A stretch of 52,938 bases of DNA from Candidatus Faecousia faecavium. Lineage in GTDB: Bacteria; Bacillota; Clostridia; Oscillospirales; Oscillospiraceae. Location: positions 1 through 52,938 of the forward strand of contig DVGO01000034.1 of NCBI GenBank assembly GCA_018712645.1. Direction: 5' to 3'. Made by a program: the position numbers and the translations under genes. Under the pieces are notes generated by a model that did no database searches, had not been told where the DNA came from, and saw only the letters and a list, made by a program, of their open reading frames with translations. Positions 32,127-45,828 of the stretch are shown here, in pieces (position 1 is the first letter of the stretch; every line of letters starts with the position of its first letter).

Positions 32127-33395
32127 ATGCACTTTGACAAGCGGGCAATGCGCAGTCTGTTTCTCCTAATCGCCGGCTGTATTGTTTTCGGCTGGCTGGT
32201 ATTGGATACAGCCCGGGCAAAAACCGTTTTTGACACCGTCTGGAATCTGATCTCTCCCTTCGTTGCCGGTGCCGGTATTGCGTTTATCTTCAATGTGCCC
32301 ATGCGCATCATTGAACATCAGTTGGATGGGATTCACCGTCTCGGTATCCGCAGGGCGTTTGCCATTATCATGACCATCCTGGCGCTGATTCTGGTGATTA
32401 TGTTTGTAATCGAACTTCTGGTTCCCCAGATTCAGCTGACCTGGACTTCCCTGTCGGAAAAGATTCCTGCCTTTATTGACCGCACCGCCAACAACCTGAT
32501 GGTAATTATGGAGGATTATCCGGATCTGAGAATCTGGATACAGGAAAAATTCAACCAGCAGACCCTGAACTGGACCAACGTTCTTGGGGATGCATTGGCT
32601 TTTCTGGGCAACCAAATCAGCACCGTTATGGGCAGTGCGGTGATTGTCATCGGCAGTGTCACCGGCGCATTGATCAATACCGTGGTAGCCATCGCTTTCG
32701 CTGTGTACTGTCTGATCCGCAAGGAGATCCTGGCCAGGCAGGGACGTAGGATCCTATACGCCCTGCTTCCGGAACATGCCGTTGATGAAATTATCCGCAT
32801 TCTGCGTCTGACCAACAGCACCTTCTCCAACTTCATCTCCGGACAGTGTCTGGAAGCGTGTATCTTAGGCTGTCTGTTTGCCATTGCCATGGCGATTTTC
32901 AAAATGCCCTACATTCCTCTGGTCAGCGTCATCATTGGTGTCACCGCCCTGATTCCTGTGGTGGGTGCCTTCGTCGGCTGTGTAGTGGGTGCGTTCTTCA
33001 TTCTGGTGAACGATCCGTTCCAGGCACTGACCTTTGTAGCCATGTTCCTGGTAATTCAGCAACTGGAAAACAACCTGATCTACCCCAGAGTGGTGGGCAC
33101 TTCCATCGGCCTTCCCGGTATGTGGGTGCTGGTGGCCGTCACAGTCGGCGGCGGTTTGATGGGCGTAGGCGGTATGCTGCTGATGATTCCTCTGGCATCG
33201 GTATGCTACACCCTGGCCCGGGAATTTACCGACAAGCGTCTGGCTGAGCGGAACATTCCGGAAGAAAAGCTGATGAATCAGCCCCCGGACATCCGTTCCC
33301 AGTTCCAGAAGAACCGAGAACGCAAACAACAGCGCCGTCTGCAGAAAATGAAAGAACAGCTCCTGAAAATGCAGCAAAATCAAAAGAAAAAATAA
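32127..33395 (+). CDS. AI-2E family transporter (UPF0118-type permease)
   Basis: The product is 422 residues with about eight membrane segments, a central ectodomain-like stretch (IPAFIDRTANNLMVIMEDYPDLR) and the family core FISGQCLEACILGCLFAIAMA, VGAFVGCVVGAFFILVNDP and LENNLIYPRVVGTSIGLPGMWVL. The C-terminal tail is long and very basic (QFQKNRERKQQRRLQKMKEQ). Family members export small molecules or act in sodium/proton exchange; the substrate here is unknown. AAGGAGG lies upstream. Confidence 0.92.
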   Translation: MHFDKRAMRSLFLLIAGCIVFGWLVLDTARAKTVFDTVWNLISPFVAGAGIAFIFNVPMRIIEHQLDGIHRLGIRRAFAIIMTILALILVIMFVIELLVPQIQLTWTSLSEKIPAFIDRTANNLMVIMEDYPDLRIWIQEKFNQQTLNWTNVLGDALAFLGNQISTVMGSAVIVIGSVTGALINTVVAIAFAVYCLIRKEILARQGRRILYALLPEHAVDEIIRILRLTNSTFSNFISGQCLEACILGCLFAIAMAIFKMPYIPLVSVIIGVTALIPVVGAFVGCVVGAFFILVNDPFQALTFVAMFLVIQQLENNLIYPRVVGTSIGLPGMWVLVAVTVGGGLMGVGGMLLMIPLASVCYTLAREFTDKRLAERNIPEEKLMNQPPDIRSQFQKNRERKQQRRLQKMKEQLLKMQQNQKKK

Positions 33396-33399
33396 CAGC

Positions 33400-33432
33400 A
33401 AAAGCCGCTGACCAAATGGGTCAGCGGCTTTT
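33400..33432. terminator. Bidirectional terminator
   Basis: The 14-bp stem AAAAGCCGCTGACC/GGTCAGCGGCTTTT has T-tracts on both strands. It separates the convergent AI-2E-type permease gene and the 51-residue gene. Confidence 0.9.
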
Positions 33433-33433
33433 C

Positions 33434-33589
33434 TCATACCTGGGTAAATTCGTAGTTTTCAAATTTCAGCTGATCTCCCACATCCACCCCAAAGGGCAGC
33501 AGGGCAATGGCAACCTCGGAGACAACGCCGGTATCCTGGTATTTTACATAGGCGTAATCTCCCCGGATATCCACAATGGTACAGAGCAT
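33434..33589 (-). CDS. Conserved 51-residue protein
   Basis: The product starts MLCTIVDIRGDYAYVKYQDTG and continues with VSEVAIALLPFGVDVGDQLKFE. AAGGAG lies before ATG 33589. The composition and strand pattern suggest a small beta-barrel (OB or KOW-like), but I cannot assign a family. It follows the flavodoxin-like gene by 10 nt and is probably cotranscribed with it. Confidence 0.7.
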   Translation of the reverse strand: MLCTIVDIRGDYAYVKYQDTGVVSEVAIALLPFGVDVGDQLKFENYEFTQV

Positions 33590-33599
33590 AGTGTTCTCC

Positions 33600-34217
33600 T
33601 TATCGGATAAAGTTGGTTGAAACCTTAGGTGTTGCCTTTGGAAGGCCGTAGGTTTCCTTGCCCAGGGCAATGGATTTCATCAGGAAAGCCATGTTCTTTG
33701 CCAGATTCTGGACAGTGACCAAGCCCTCTGCGTCCTGTGCTGCCTCTCCCGGGGCGGCTCCATGGATGCTGTTCCAGTAATGGCTGGAGGCCACCGGCAT
33801 ACCGGAAATGGTGAAATACTTATTCAGCTGGTCGAAGGTGGAAGAGCATCCACCCCGGCGGGCCACTACCACCGATGCGCCCACCTTCATCCGCTTGTCA
33901 AAGCTGGTGCTGTAGAACAGCCGATCCAAGAAAGCAACCAGGGTTGCATTGGCGGAAGCATAATACACAGGACTTGCCACCACCATGCCGTCGGCTTCCT
34001 CCAGCTTCTGAGCTGCTTCGTTGACCATGTCGTCAAAAACGCACTTTCCGGTTTTGCGGCAGCTGCAGCAGGCGATGCAGCCCCGGATGGCTTCCTTACC
34101 CGGGTGGAGAATTTCCGTTTCGATTCCCTCGGCAGCAAATACTTCCGCCATCTGATGCAGAGCCAGAGAGGTGTTGCTTCTGGATCTGGGACTTCCGTTA
34201 ATCAACAATACTTTCAT
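33600..34217 (-). CDS. NADPH-dependent FMN reductase / flavodoxin-fold oxidoreductase
   Basis: The product is 205 residues. MKVLLINGSPRSRSNTSLAL is the FMN phosphate-binding loop; CIACCSCRKTGKCVFDD is the Cys-rich segment of the multimeric flavodoxin family; ADGMVVASPVYYASANATLVAFLDR is the second flavin loop. It is a cytoplasmic electron carrier or quinone/nitro reductase. ATAAATAACCTCC upstream shows a GGAGG site. It lies downstream of nifJ, separated by a terminator. Confidence 0.92.
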   Translation of the reverse strand: MKVLLINGSPRSRSNTSLALHQMAEVFAAEGIETEILHPGKEAIRGCIACCSCRKTGKCVFDDMVNEAAQKLEEADGMVVASPVYYASANATLVAFLDRLFYSTSFDKRMKVGASVVVARRGGCSSTFDQLNKYFTISGMPVASSHYWNSIHGAAPGEAAQDAEGLVTVQNLAKNMAFLMKSIALGKETYGLPKATPKVSTNFIR

Positions 34218-34247
34218 AAATAACCTCCTCCGATCCGTTAAAATCTG

Positions 34248-34280
34248 GAAAAACCCGCCCCCGATTACGAGGGCGGGTTC
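34248..34280 (-). terminator. Terminator of nifJ
   Basis: On the minus strand AACCCGCCC...GGGCGGGTT is followed by TTTCC, about 45 nt after the nifJ stop. Confidence 0.8.
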
Positions 34281-34323
34281 ATTAGATAACGGAGAGAATC
34301 AGGAGAAATCCCGGAAAAAGGGA

Positions 34324-39601
<5,278 letters not shown>

Positions 39602-39632
39602 ACAAAGAAAATCAAATAAATGAGGTATAAGA

Positions 39633-40823
39633 ATGAATGAAATTTTCCTGCTGAAACTGGGCGAAATCGTCCTGAAAGGCGCCAACAAGCGTCAGTTTGA
39701 GTCCCGTCTGCGCCAGAATGTACGCCGCCGGATGAAGCCCTACGGCAACTTCGATGTGTACATTCTCCAGTCCACCGTCTATGTGGAACCCCAGGATGAG
39801 AATGCCGATGTGGACGGCGCCTGGGAAGCCTGCCGTGCCATTTTCGGCGTGGTCAGTCTGTGCCGGTGCCGTCCCTGTGAAAAGAATGTGGATGCCATTT
39901 ACGAAGCGGTGGAAAACTATCTGGGTGAGGATCTGGACTGTGCCGAATCGTTTAAGGTAGAGTCCAAGCGCTCCGACAAGCAGTTCCCCCTGACCTCCAT
40001 CCAGCTGTCCCAGGAAATCGGCGGTCGTCTGGCGGAAGCCCATCCCAGCTGCCGGGTAGATGTCCATCATCCGGCTTACACCGTATTTGTAGAAGTCCGG
40101 GACTTTGCCGCCTACGTTCACGGCCCGGCAGAGCCTGGTGCCGGCGGTTTGCCCACCGGTGTGGGCGGACGGGCCATGGTGCTGCTCTCCGGCGGTATTG
40201 ATTCTCCGGTGGCTGCCTACATGATTGCCAAGCGGGGCGTGGAAATTGAAGCGGTTCACTTCTTCTCCTACCCTTACACCTCCCAGCTGGCAAAGGATAA
40301 GGTGGTAGAGTTGGCCCGACTGGTGACCCGGTACTGCGGCAAAATGACCGTCAACGTGGTGCCCTTTACGGAAATTCAGGAAGCCATCCGGGACAACTGT
40401 CCGGAAGAATTCTTCACCCTGATTATGCGCCGGTTTATGATGGAAATCTCCCAGCGGATTGCCCAGGGCGATGGCTGCGGTGCTTTGATTACCGGTGAAA
40501 ATCTGGGTCAGGTGGCCTCTCAGACCATGGAAGCCATGGCTGTCACTGGTGCAGTGGTGGACATTCCCATTTTTATGCCCCTTGTTGGTATGGACAAGGA
40601 AGAAATTGTGACCATCGCCCGGAAAATCGGCACTCTGGAGACCTCCATCCTGCCCTATGAGGATTGCTGCACCGTATTTACCCCCAAGCATCCCAAGACC
40701 AAGCCCACCCTGGGTCAGGTTATCCATGCAGAAAAGGCTCTGGATCGTCAGGCGCTGATTGAAAACGCCCTGAACAGCATCGAGAAAATCAAGGTAAGCT
40801 ACCATGACGAATCTTTGCTGTAA
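39633..40823 (+). CDS. thiI: tRNA 4-thiouridine(8) synthase
   Basis: The product is 396 residues. It has an N-terminal ferredoxin-like and THUMP region (LKLGEIVLKGANKRQFE...VHHPAYTVFVEVRDFAAYV) and a PP-loop ATPase (VLLSGGIDSPVAAYMIAKRGV near 185-205). A second motif GENLGQVASQTMEAM follows. It adenylates U8 of tRNA and places sulfur. No C-terminal rhodanese domain is present, as in most Firmicutes. The next gene overlaps by 20 nt. Confidence 0.95.
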   Translation: MNEIFLLKLGEIVLKGANKRQFESRLRQNVRRRMKPYGNFDVYILQSTVYVEPQDENADVDGAWEACRAIFGVVSLCRCRPCEKNVDAIYEAVENYLGEDLDCAESFKVESKRSDKQFPLTSIQLSQEIGGRLAEAHPSCRVDVHHPAYTVFVEVRDFAAYVHGPAEPGAGGLPTGVGGRAMVLLSGGIDSPVAAYMIAKRGVEIEAVHFFSYPYTSQLAKDKVVELARLVTRYCGKMTVNVVPFTEIQEAIRDNCPEEFFTLIMRRFMMEISQRIAQGDGCGALITGENLGQVASQTMEAMAVTGAVVDIPIFMPLVGMDKEEIVTIARKIGTLETSILPYEDCCTVFTPKHPKTKPTLGQVIHAEKALDRQALIENALNSIEKIKVSYHDESLL

Positions 40824-41298
40824 GGTTTTGGAAGCCCTGCAGGGCAAAACCCTGGTCAGTGCGGAAAGTCTCACCGGCGGCGGAATCGGCCACGCCCTTA
40901 CCGCCATCGCCGGAAGTTCCGCAGTGTATAAAGGCGGCATCATCAGCTATACCAATTGGGTAAAGCAGCACGCTTTGGGGGTTCCCGAAGAAACATTGGC
41001 AGAATTTGGCGCCGTCTCCGCCCCGGTGGCCAAAGCCATGGCGGCAGGGGCTCGGCAGCGGCTGGAAGCGGATATTGCCGTCTCCGTCACCGGTCTGGCC
41101 GGCCCAGGCGGCGATGAATTCGGAAATCCGGTGGGCACGGTTTTCATCGGGTATCAGGATGCCGCCTGTTCCGATGTCCGGCATTGTCTGTTTCACGGCA
41201 CCCGGGAGGAAATCCGCAATCAGACCATAGAAGCGGCATTGAACCTGATTCTGCAGCACAATCTCACTTCCACTTCCGGGAACACTCCCGATGCCTGA
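40804..41298 (+). CDS. CinA C-terminal-type nicotinamide-nucleotide amidase
   Basis: The product is 164 residues. SAESLTGGGIGHALTAIAGSSAVYKGGIISY is the family motif, and VSVTGLAGPGGDEFGNPVGTVFIG is also typical. Stand-alone members (PncC/YgaD) deamidate nicotinamide mononucleotide to recycle NAD. Its start lies inside the end of thiI, so it is translationally coupled. Confidence 0.92.
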   Translation: MTNLCCKVLEALQGKTLVSAESLTGGGIGHALTAIAGSSAVYKGGIISYTNWVKQHALGVPEETLAEFGAVSAPVAKAMAAGARQRLEADIAVSVTGLAGPGGDEFGNPVGTVFIGYQDAACSDVRHCLFHGTREEIRNQTIEAALNLILQHNLTSTSGNTPDA

Positions 41299-41310
41299 AA
41301 GGATCTTCCT

Positions 41311-41841
41311 ATGCGCAATGTGGTTCTCTACCTCGCCATGAGTCTGGACGGATACCTGGCCGACAAGAATGGCGGCGTGGACTGGCTTGGCGGGGACGGC
41401 AGTGACCCTGCCGCAGCTGGAAGCTATCCGGCGTTTTACGAAACCATCGACACGGTAGTAATGGGCTGGAACACCTATCATCAGATCATCACAGAGCTCT
41501 CCCCCGGCATCAATCCCTACCAAGGGAAGAAGTGCTATGTTTTCACCCACAGAGAACTGGAAAACACGCCGGAATTTTCCTTTGTAAATAAGCCAGCCGC
41601 TGCGTTCCTGGCAGAGCTGAAGCAGCAGCCTGGAAAGGATATTTGGATTTGCGGCGGCGCCAATCTGGTTCAGCAGCTGATTCGGGCCGACCAGGTCGAC
41701 CGATACTGTATTTCCGTAATTCCCACGCTGCTGGGCGGTGGGATTCCCGTATTTCCCCAGGACTGTGAGGAACGACCCTTAAAACTGGTTCGCACAGAAT
41801 GCTACAATGGAATCACCGATCTGGTGTATGTGCGAAGATAA
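41311..41841 (+). CDS. Dihydrofolate-reductase-like (RibD C-terminal) protein
   Basis: The product is 176 residues. VVLYLAMSLDGYLADKNGGVDWL is the start of the RibD-C/DHFR-like fold; DTVVMGWNTYHQI and ICGGANLVQQLIRADQVDRY complete it. Members bind NADPH and reduce pterin- or pyrimidine-like substrates; the substrate here is unknown. It is the last gene of the thiI-cinA group and is followed by a terminator. Confidence 0.9.
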   Translation: MRNVVLYLAMSLDGYLADKNGGVDWLGGDGSDPAAAGSYPAFYETIDTVVMGWNTYHQIITELSPGINPYQGKKCYVFTHRELENTPEFSFVNKPAAAFLAELKQQPGKDIWICGGANLVQQLIRADQVDRYCISVIPTLLGGGIPVFPQDCEERPLKLVRTECYNGITDLVYVRR

Positions 41842-41844
41842 GGA

Positions 41845-41878
41845 AAAGACCGGGGCGCAGTTTTGCGCCCCGGTCTTT
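41845..41878 (+). terminator. Terminator after the DHFR-like gene
   Basis: A 15-bp stem of AAAGACCGGGGCGCA type pairs around GTTT and ends in TCTTTAT. Confidence 0.9.
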
Positions 41879-41900
41879 ATTTATAGTATAGCAAAAGAAA

Positions 41901-41940
41901 AATGAGCGTCCTCTGACTTACTGCCAAAGATACGCTCATT
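41901..41940 (-). terminator. Terminator of tRNA-Leu(CAG)
   Basis: AATGAGCGT and ACGCTCATT pair on the minus strand, followed by TTTTCTTTT, just after the tRNA 3' end. Confidence 0.75.
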
Positions 41941-41941
41941 C

Positions 41942-42029
41942 TGGTGGGCGAGGCGGGACTTGAACCCGCACGTCCGCAGTGAACACTAGAACCTGAATCT
42001 AGCGAGTCTACCAATTCCACCACTCGCCC
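41942..42029 (-). tRNA. tRNA-Leu (anticodon CAG)
   Basis: The acceptor stem is GGGCGAG/CTCGCCC, the T stem GCGGG/CCCGC, and the anticodon stem CTAGA/TCTAG carries CAG. A long class II variable arm and encoded CCA are present. Confidence 0.95.
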
Positions 42030-42123
42030 ATATTTGCCTGCTGGGCTTTCGCTCAGCGCCCCAGTATAATAGCACAGCAGGCGAAATTTGTCAATGCCTT
42101 TTTTCGTCCAATGCGAAAAATTT

Positions 42124-42318
42124 TCAATCCTTATAATAGAGCATGCAATGGCAGTAGCCTTTGAAATTCGGATCGGCAATCTGCTCCCGGAATTCCTTAC
42201 ACATGCACTTGTTCTCCTCCGTCCGCTCCAGACGGCAGGGGCAGTAACCGCCGGTGCGCTTGAGCCCATCGCGAACAGTCTGCACAATTTCCTTATCCTC
42301 ATTTAACCGAACTGCCAT
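42124..42318 (-). CDS. Ferredoxin-thioredoxin-reductase-type catalytic subunit-like protein
   Basis: The product is 64 residues from MAVRLNEDKEIVQTVRDGL. Three Cys pairs appear in the order CPC, CMC and CHC with the spacing of the ferredoxin:thioredoxin reductase beta subunit, which holds a 4Fe-4S cluster beside a redox disulfide. AAAGGAAG lies before this ATG. An in-frame ATG seven codons earlier is rejected because a TATAAT-like -10 box falls directly on it. It lies between two tRNA genes. The partner protein and pathway are unknown. Confidence 0.8.
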   Translation of the reverse strand: MAVRLNEDKEIVQTVRDGLKRTGGYCPCRLERTEENKCMCKEFREQIADPNFKGYCHCMLYYKD

Positions 42319-42367
42319 TTTGCGCCGCTTCCTTTCCATATTATAATATTCTTTGGGTAATAGAGCA

Positions 42368-42415
42368 TCAGGCACCCGCCTGGTGCACAGAATCTGTAAG
42401 AAACCAAACGGGTGC
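42368..42415 (-). terminator. Terminator of tRNA-Ser
   Basis: AGGCACCCG and CGGGTGCCT pair with a long loop, a few bases downstream of the tRNA CCA end on the minus strand. The T-tract is poor, so confidence is moderate. Confidence 0.5.
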
Positions 42416-42421
42416 CTGCTA

Positions 42422-42510
42422 TGGCGGAGAGAGTGGGATTCGAACCCACGGTGGGTTGCCCCATCACCAGTTTTCAAGACTGGCTCCTTAAACCGCTCGG
42501 ACATCTCTCC
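42422..42510 (-). tRNA. tRNA-Ser (anticodon TGA)
   Basis: The acceptor stem GGAGAGA/TCTCTCC and T stem GTGGG/CCCAC form. The anticodon stem CCAGT/ACTGG carries TGA, the long variable arm is present, and the end is GCCA. Confidence 0.95.
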
Positions 42511-42620
42511 ATGTGCTGTAGACTATAGCATTTTCCCTGGGAAAAGTCAAGACTTTCCGCTTTCCTCCGGCTCAGGCCGGAAAACCCCCGGAAAATCGCA
42601 AAAAATAGAAGAAATGATTA

Positions 42621-42649
42621 TTGACTTTAGATAGGGGGTGTGATAGAAT
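42621..42649 (+). promoter_or_regulatory. Promoter of the rpmG-secE-nusG-rplK-rplA operon
   Basis: TTGACT and TAGAAT are separated by 17 nt. A leader of about 130 nt with GC-rich segments (CAGCCCCGG, TAGCCGGGGTG) follows and could fold. Confidence 0.75.
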
Positions 42650-42782
42650 GATTCTACCTGTGAAAAAGGGCTTTTTTTCTGCGCTTTTTTCAGCCCCGGA
42701 GCGGTGATTGTAGTTGACCGCTTCCTAAATTCTTTTTCTAGCCGGGGTGATACAGGGAGGCAATATTTAAGGAGGTGCCGTA

Positions 42783-42932
42783 ATGCGCGTTAAAGTCACT
42801 TTGAGATGCTCTGAGTGCAAGCAGAGAAACTACAACACCATGAAGAACAAGAAGAACGACCCCGACCGTCTCGAGATGAAGAAGTACTGCAGATTCTGCA
42901 GAAAGCACACCGTTCACAACGAGACCAAGTAA
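42783..42932 (+). CDS. rpmG: 50S ribosomal protein L33
   Basis: The product is 49 residues starting [19 protein letters not shown]. CxxC and CRFC pairs show it is the zinc-binding form. GGAGG precedes the ATG. It is the first gene of the translation/secretion operon, 15 nt before secE, the usual order in Firmicutes. Confidence 0.96.
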   Translation: MRVKVTLRCSECKQRNYNTMKNKKNDPDRLEMKKYCRFCRKHTVHNETK

Positions 42933-42947
42933 GGAGGCGCCCCAATC

Positions 42948-43178
42948 ATGGCTGAAGTCAAAAAGGAAAACTGGTTCAAAAGAACCTGGGGCAAGGTCGC
43001 CAAGTACCTGCGTGAACTGCGCAGCGAACTGAAAAAGGTCGTTTGGCCCACCCCTCAGCAGGTTCTGAAGAACGCCGCTATCGTTGTCGGTTGCGTCATT
43101 GCCATCGGCATCTTTATCTGGCTGTTCGACTTTGTCGCTCAGGTTGGGATTGACGCTCTGATCGGCGTCTTCCATTAA
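42948..43178 (+). CDS. secE: Preprotein translocase subunit SecE
   Basis: The product is 76 residues. An amphipathic helix (WGKVAKYLRELRSELKKVVWPTPQQVLKN) carries the conserved family motif, followed by one membrane segment (AAIVVGCVIAIGIFIWLFDFV). It clamps SecY in the membrane. It is located between rpmG and nusG as usual. Confidence 0.95.
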   Translation: MAEVKKENWFKRTWGKVAKYLRELRSELKKVVWPTPQQVLKNAAIVVGCVIAIGIFIWLFDFVAQVGIDALIGVFH

Positions 43179-43189
43179 GGTGCGAAGTC

Positions 43190-43720
43190 ATGGCTGAAAC
43201 TGCAAAGTGGTATGTTGTGCATACCTATTCCGGGTATGAAAACACCGTAAAGGCCACCATTGAAAAAACCGTCGAGTCCCGCTCCCTCCACGACCAGATT
43301 CTGGCTGTCTCCATTCCCATGGAAACCGTCACCGAAATCACTGAGTCCGGCGCGAGCAAGACCTATGACCGCAAGGTCTACCCCGGCTATGTGCTGGTGA
43401 AGATGGTTTACAGTGATGACACCTGGCACGTGATCCGGAACATTCGTGGAGTGACCGGCTTTGTCGGCTCCTCCAGCAACGACCCCACTCCCCTGACCGA
43501 CGAAGAAGTCTATGCCATGGGTGTGGAGAAGAAGGAGATCATCGTCAACTACAGCGTGGGTGATACCGTCCGGATTCTGGATGGCCCCCTGAGCTCCTTC
43601 ACCGGCACTGTGGAAAGTGTCGATGTCGATAACAACACGGTCAGCGTCATTGTCTCCATGTTTGGCCGTGAGACCCCCGTCGAGTTTGAACTCGATCAGG
43701 TTGAGGTCATTTCCCAGTAA
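43190..43720 (+). CDS. nusG: Transcription elongation/termination factor NusG
   Basis: The product is 176 residues. The NGN domain ([41 protein letters not shown]) and the C-terminal KOW domain ([23 protein letters not shown]) are clear. It binds RNA polymerase and couples transcription to translation. It lies 11 nt after secE. Confidence 0.96.
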   Translation: MAETAKWYVVHTYSGYENTVKATIEKTVESRSLHDQILAVSIPMETVTEITESGASKTYDRKVYPGYVLVKMVYSDDTWHVIRNIRGVTGFVGSSSNDPTPLTDEEVYAMGVEKKEIIVNYSVGDTVRILDGPLSSFTGTVESVDVDNNTVSVIVSMFGRETPVEFELDQVEVISQ

Positions 43721-43822
43721 ACGCATCGGATCGTTTTTCGATCGGAACGTGGGAGGGGCTTGCGCCCCGCAAAACATGCGTATCATCGCATATTACCACA
43801 TCTTATTCAGGAGGTGCTTATT

Positions 43823-44248
43823 ATGGCACAGAAAGTCACTGGCATTATCAAACTGCAGATTAACGCCGCTAAGGCAACTGCTTCTCCCCCTGTCGGCCCC
43901 GCTCTGGGTCAGCACGGCGTAAACATCGCCGCTTTCATTAAGGAATTCAATGCCCGTACCAAGGATATGGAGGGCTACAAGATTCCCGTGGTCATCACCG
44001 TGTATGCTGACCGCAGCTTCACCTTCATCACCAAGACTCCTCCGACCCCCATGCTGATCATGAAGGCTATCGGTCTGGAGAAGGGTTCCGGCGTTCCCAA
44101 CAAGACCAAGGTCGGCACCATCACCAAGGCTCAGATCGCTGAGATCGCCAAGACCAAGATGCCCGACCTGAACTGCCCCACCCTGGAGGCAGCTGAATAC
44201 CAGGTTGCCGGTACCTGCCGCTCCATGGGTGTTACCGTCGTCGATTGA
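43823..44248 (+). CDS. rplK: 50S ribosomal protein L11
   Basis: The product is 141 residues from [20 protein letters not shown], with AGGAGG upstream. The [14 protein letters not shown] segment and the C-terminal RNA-binding domain ([10 protein letters not shown]) are typical. It forms the stalk base and the GTPase centre. Confidence 0.96.
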   Translation: MAQKVTGIIKLQINAAKATASPPVGPALGQHGVNIAAFIKEFNARTKDMEGYKIPVVITVYADRSFTFITKTPPTPMLIMKAIGLEKGSGVPNKTKVGTITKAQIAEIAKTKMPDLNCPTLEAAEYQVAGTCRSMGVTVVD

Positions 44249-44324
44249 TTTTGCCATCCGGGCGGTTTGACCCGGAAATGTGGGAGGATTTTTCCGCATC
44301 ACCACGATAAGGAGGATATTAAAA

Positions 44325-45017
44325 TTGTTTAGAGGCAAAAAGTATCAGGAGAGCGCCAAGCTGATTGACCGCTCTGTTCAGTATGACCCCAACGAAGCCC
44401 TGGATCTGGTTGTGAAGGGCGCTTCCGCTAAGTTCGACGAGACCGTCGAGCTGCACATCAAGCTGGGCGTTGACTCCCGTCACGCTGACCAGCAGGTTCG
44501 CGGCGCCGTGGTTCTGCCCAACGGCACCGGCAAGACCCGTCGGGTTCTGGTTTTCGCCAAGGACGCCAAGCTGGAAGAAGCTCAGGCTGCCGGCGCTGAC
44601 TATGTCGGCGGTATGGAACTGGTTGAGAAGATCACCAAGGAAAACTGGTTCGATTTCGACGTTGTTGTTGCTTCCCCTGACATGATGGGCATTGTTGGCC
44701 GTCTGGGTAAGGTTCTGGGCCCCAAGGGCTTGATGCCCTCCCCCAAGGCTGGCACCGTGACCCCCAACGTGGCTGCCGCTGTCAAGGAAATCAAGGCTGG
44801 TAAGGTCGAGTACCGTCTGGACAAGACCAACATCATCCACTGCCCCATCGGCAAGGTTTCCTTCGGTGCCGAGAAGCTGGCTGAGAACATGGACACCCTG
44901 GTGAAGGCTGTTGTGAAGGCCAAGCCCGCAGCTGCCAAGGGCCAGTATATCAAGTCCTGCACCGTGGCTTCCACCATGGGCCCCGGCGTGAAGGTCTCCA
45001 CCGCCAAGTACCTGTAA
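44325..45017 (+). CDS. rplA: 50S ribosomal protein L1 (TTG start)
   Basis: The product is 230 residues starting at TTG 44325 behind AAGGAGG; no ATG or GTG is suitably placed, and the N-terminus [14 protein letters not shown] fits the family. [36 protein letters not shown] and [17 protein letters not shown] are L1 signatures. L1 forms the mobile stalk and can repress its own mRNA. A strong terminator follows, so rplJ and rplL are not part of this operon. Confidence 0.95.
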   Translation: MFRGKKYQESAKLIDRSVQYDPNEALDLVVKGASAKFDETVELHIKLGVDSRHADQQVRGAVVLPNGTGKTRRVLVFAKDAKLEEAQAAGADYVGGMELVEKITKENWFDFDVVVASPDMMGIVGRLGKVLGPKGLMPSPKAGTVTPNVAAAVKEIKAGKVEYRLDKTNIIHCPIGKVSFGAEKLAENMDTLVKAVVKAKPAAAKGQYIKSCTVASTMGPGVKVSTAKYL

Positions 45018-45037
45018 TCTCATTTTGAGAGAAAATA

Positions 45038-45069
45038 AAAGCTGGAACGCATTTGCGTTCCAGCTTTTT
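45038..45069 (+). terminator. Terminator after rplA
   Basis: The 13-bp stem AAAGCTGGAACGC/GCGTTCCAGCTTT has a short loop and a T5 tail. Confidence 0.92.
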
Positions 45070-45175
45070 GTATTGCTGTCATGCTTCTTAGCTTTTATAT
45101 AACGGTGCAGAGCAGTTTCTGGCTTTTGCCAAAATACAGTGCTTTCCTCTTGAGAAATCCGGTTTTTCCTTTATA

Positions 45176-45190
45176 ATGAACATTGTTCAT
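45176..45190. promoter_or_regulatory. TetR-type operator 1 overlapping the regulator's own promoter
   Basis: The perfect dyad ATGAACA-T-TGTTCAT overlaps the end of the -10 box TATAAT (45172-45177; -35 TTGAGA at 45150, 16 nt spacing). The same core occurs at 45801-45813, so autorepression is expected. Confidence 0.8.
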
Positions 45191-45204
45191 ATTGAGGTGA
45201 TAAG

Positions 45205-45762
45205 ATGAATACCGTGGTAACATCGAAAGAAGAAATTCTGAAAACCAGCCGTGAGCTGATTCAGCAGCAGGGATGGTCGGCGGTGAATATCCGCTCTGTA
45301 GCATCCGCCTGCGGCGTATCGGTTGGCTCCATTTATAACTATTTTGACTCCAAGTCTGCTTTGGTTGGCGCCACTGTGGAAAGCGTCTGGTGCGAAATTT
45401 TTCACCGTCCGGAGGATGGTTCCGTGTTCCAGGACACCCAGGCCTGTATTGTCTGGATCTATGGGCGGATGGAATGCGGCTGCCAGCAGTACCCAGGCTT
45501 TTTTACCCTCCACTCCCTTGGCTTTCTGCGGGAAGACAAGTCTGACGGCAAACGGCGGATGGCCCAGACCTGGCAGCATATTCTCGATGGACTGTGCTCC
45601 GTGCTGAAACGGGATGCCAAAATTCGTCCGGATGCCTTTTCGGAGCAGTTCACCCCGGAAATGTTTGCGGATGTTTTGTTTTCCCTGATGCTGTCGGCTT
45701 TGCTGCGGCAGGACTACAACCCCAGCCCCGTGCTGGAAATCGTCCGCAGAACTCTGTATTAA
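45205..45762 (+). CDS. TetR/AcrR family transcriptional regulator
   Basis: The product is 185 residues. The N-terminal helix-turn-helix (EEILKTSRELIQQQGWSAVNIRSVASACGVSVGSIYNYFDSKSALV) is typical; the C-terminal ligand domain is not assignable. Twin GAACA...TGTTC operators lie before this gene and before the next one, so it probably represses itself and a downstream trio of membrane proteins. ATTGAGGTGATAAG gives the ribosome-binding site. Confidence 0.92.
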   Translation: MNTVVTSKEEILKTSRELIQQQGWSAVNIRSVASACGVSVGSIYNYFDSKSALVGATVESVWCEIFHRPEDGSVFQDTQACIVWIYGRMECGCQQYPGFFTLHSLGFLREDKSDGKRRMAQTWQHILDGLCSVLKRDAKIRPDAFSEQFTPEMFADVLFSLMLSALLRQDYNPSPVLEIVRRTLY

Positions 45763-45800
45763 AATTCCCACTTTTCGTGGGAATTTTTTACCTCAGAAAC

Positions 45801-45813
45801 TGAACAATGTTCA
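45801..45813. promoter_or_regulatory. TetR-type operator 2 before the membrane-protein genes
   Basis: TGAACA-A-TGTTCA is a perfect dyad that shares the GAACA/TGTTC core with 45176-45190. It lies just upstream of the AGGAGG of the 45829 gene. Confidence 0.78.
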
Positions 45814-45828
45814 ACCAGGAGGCACAAC

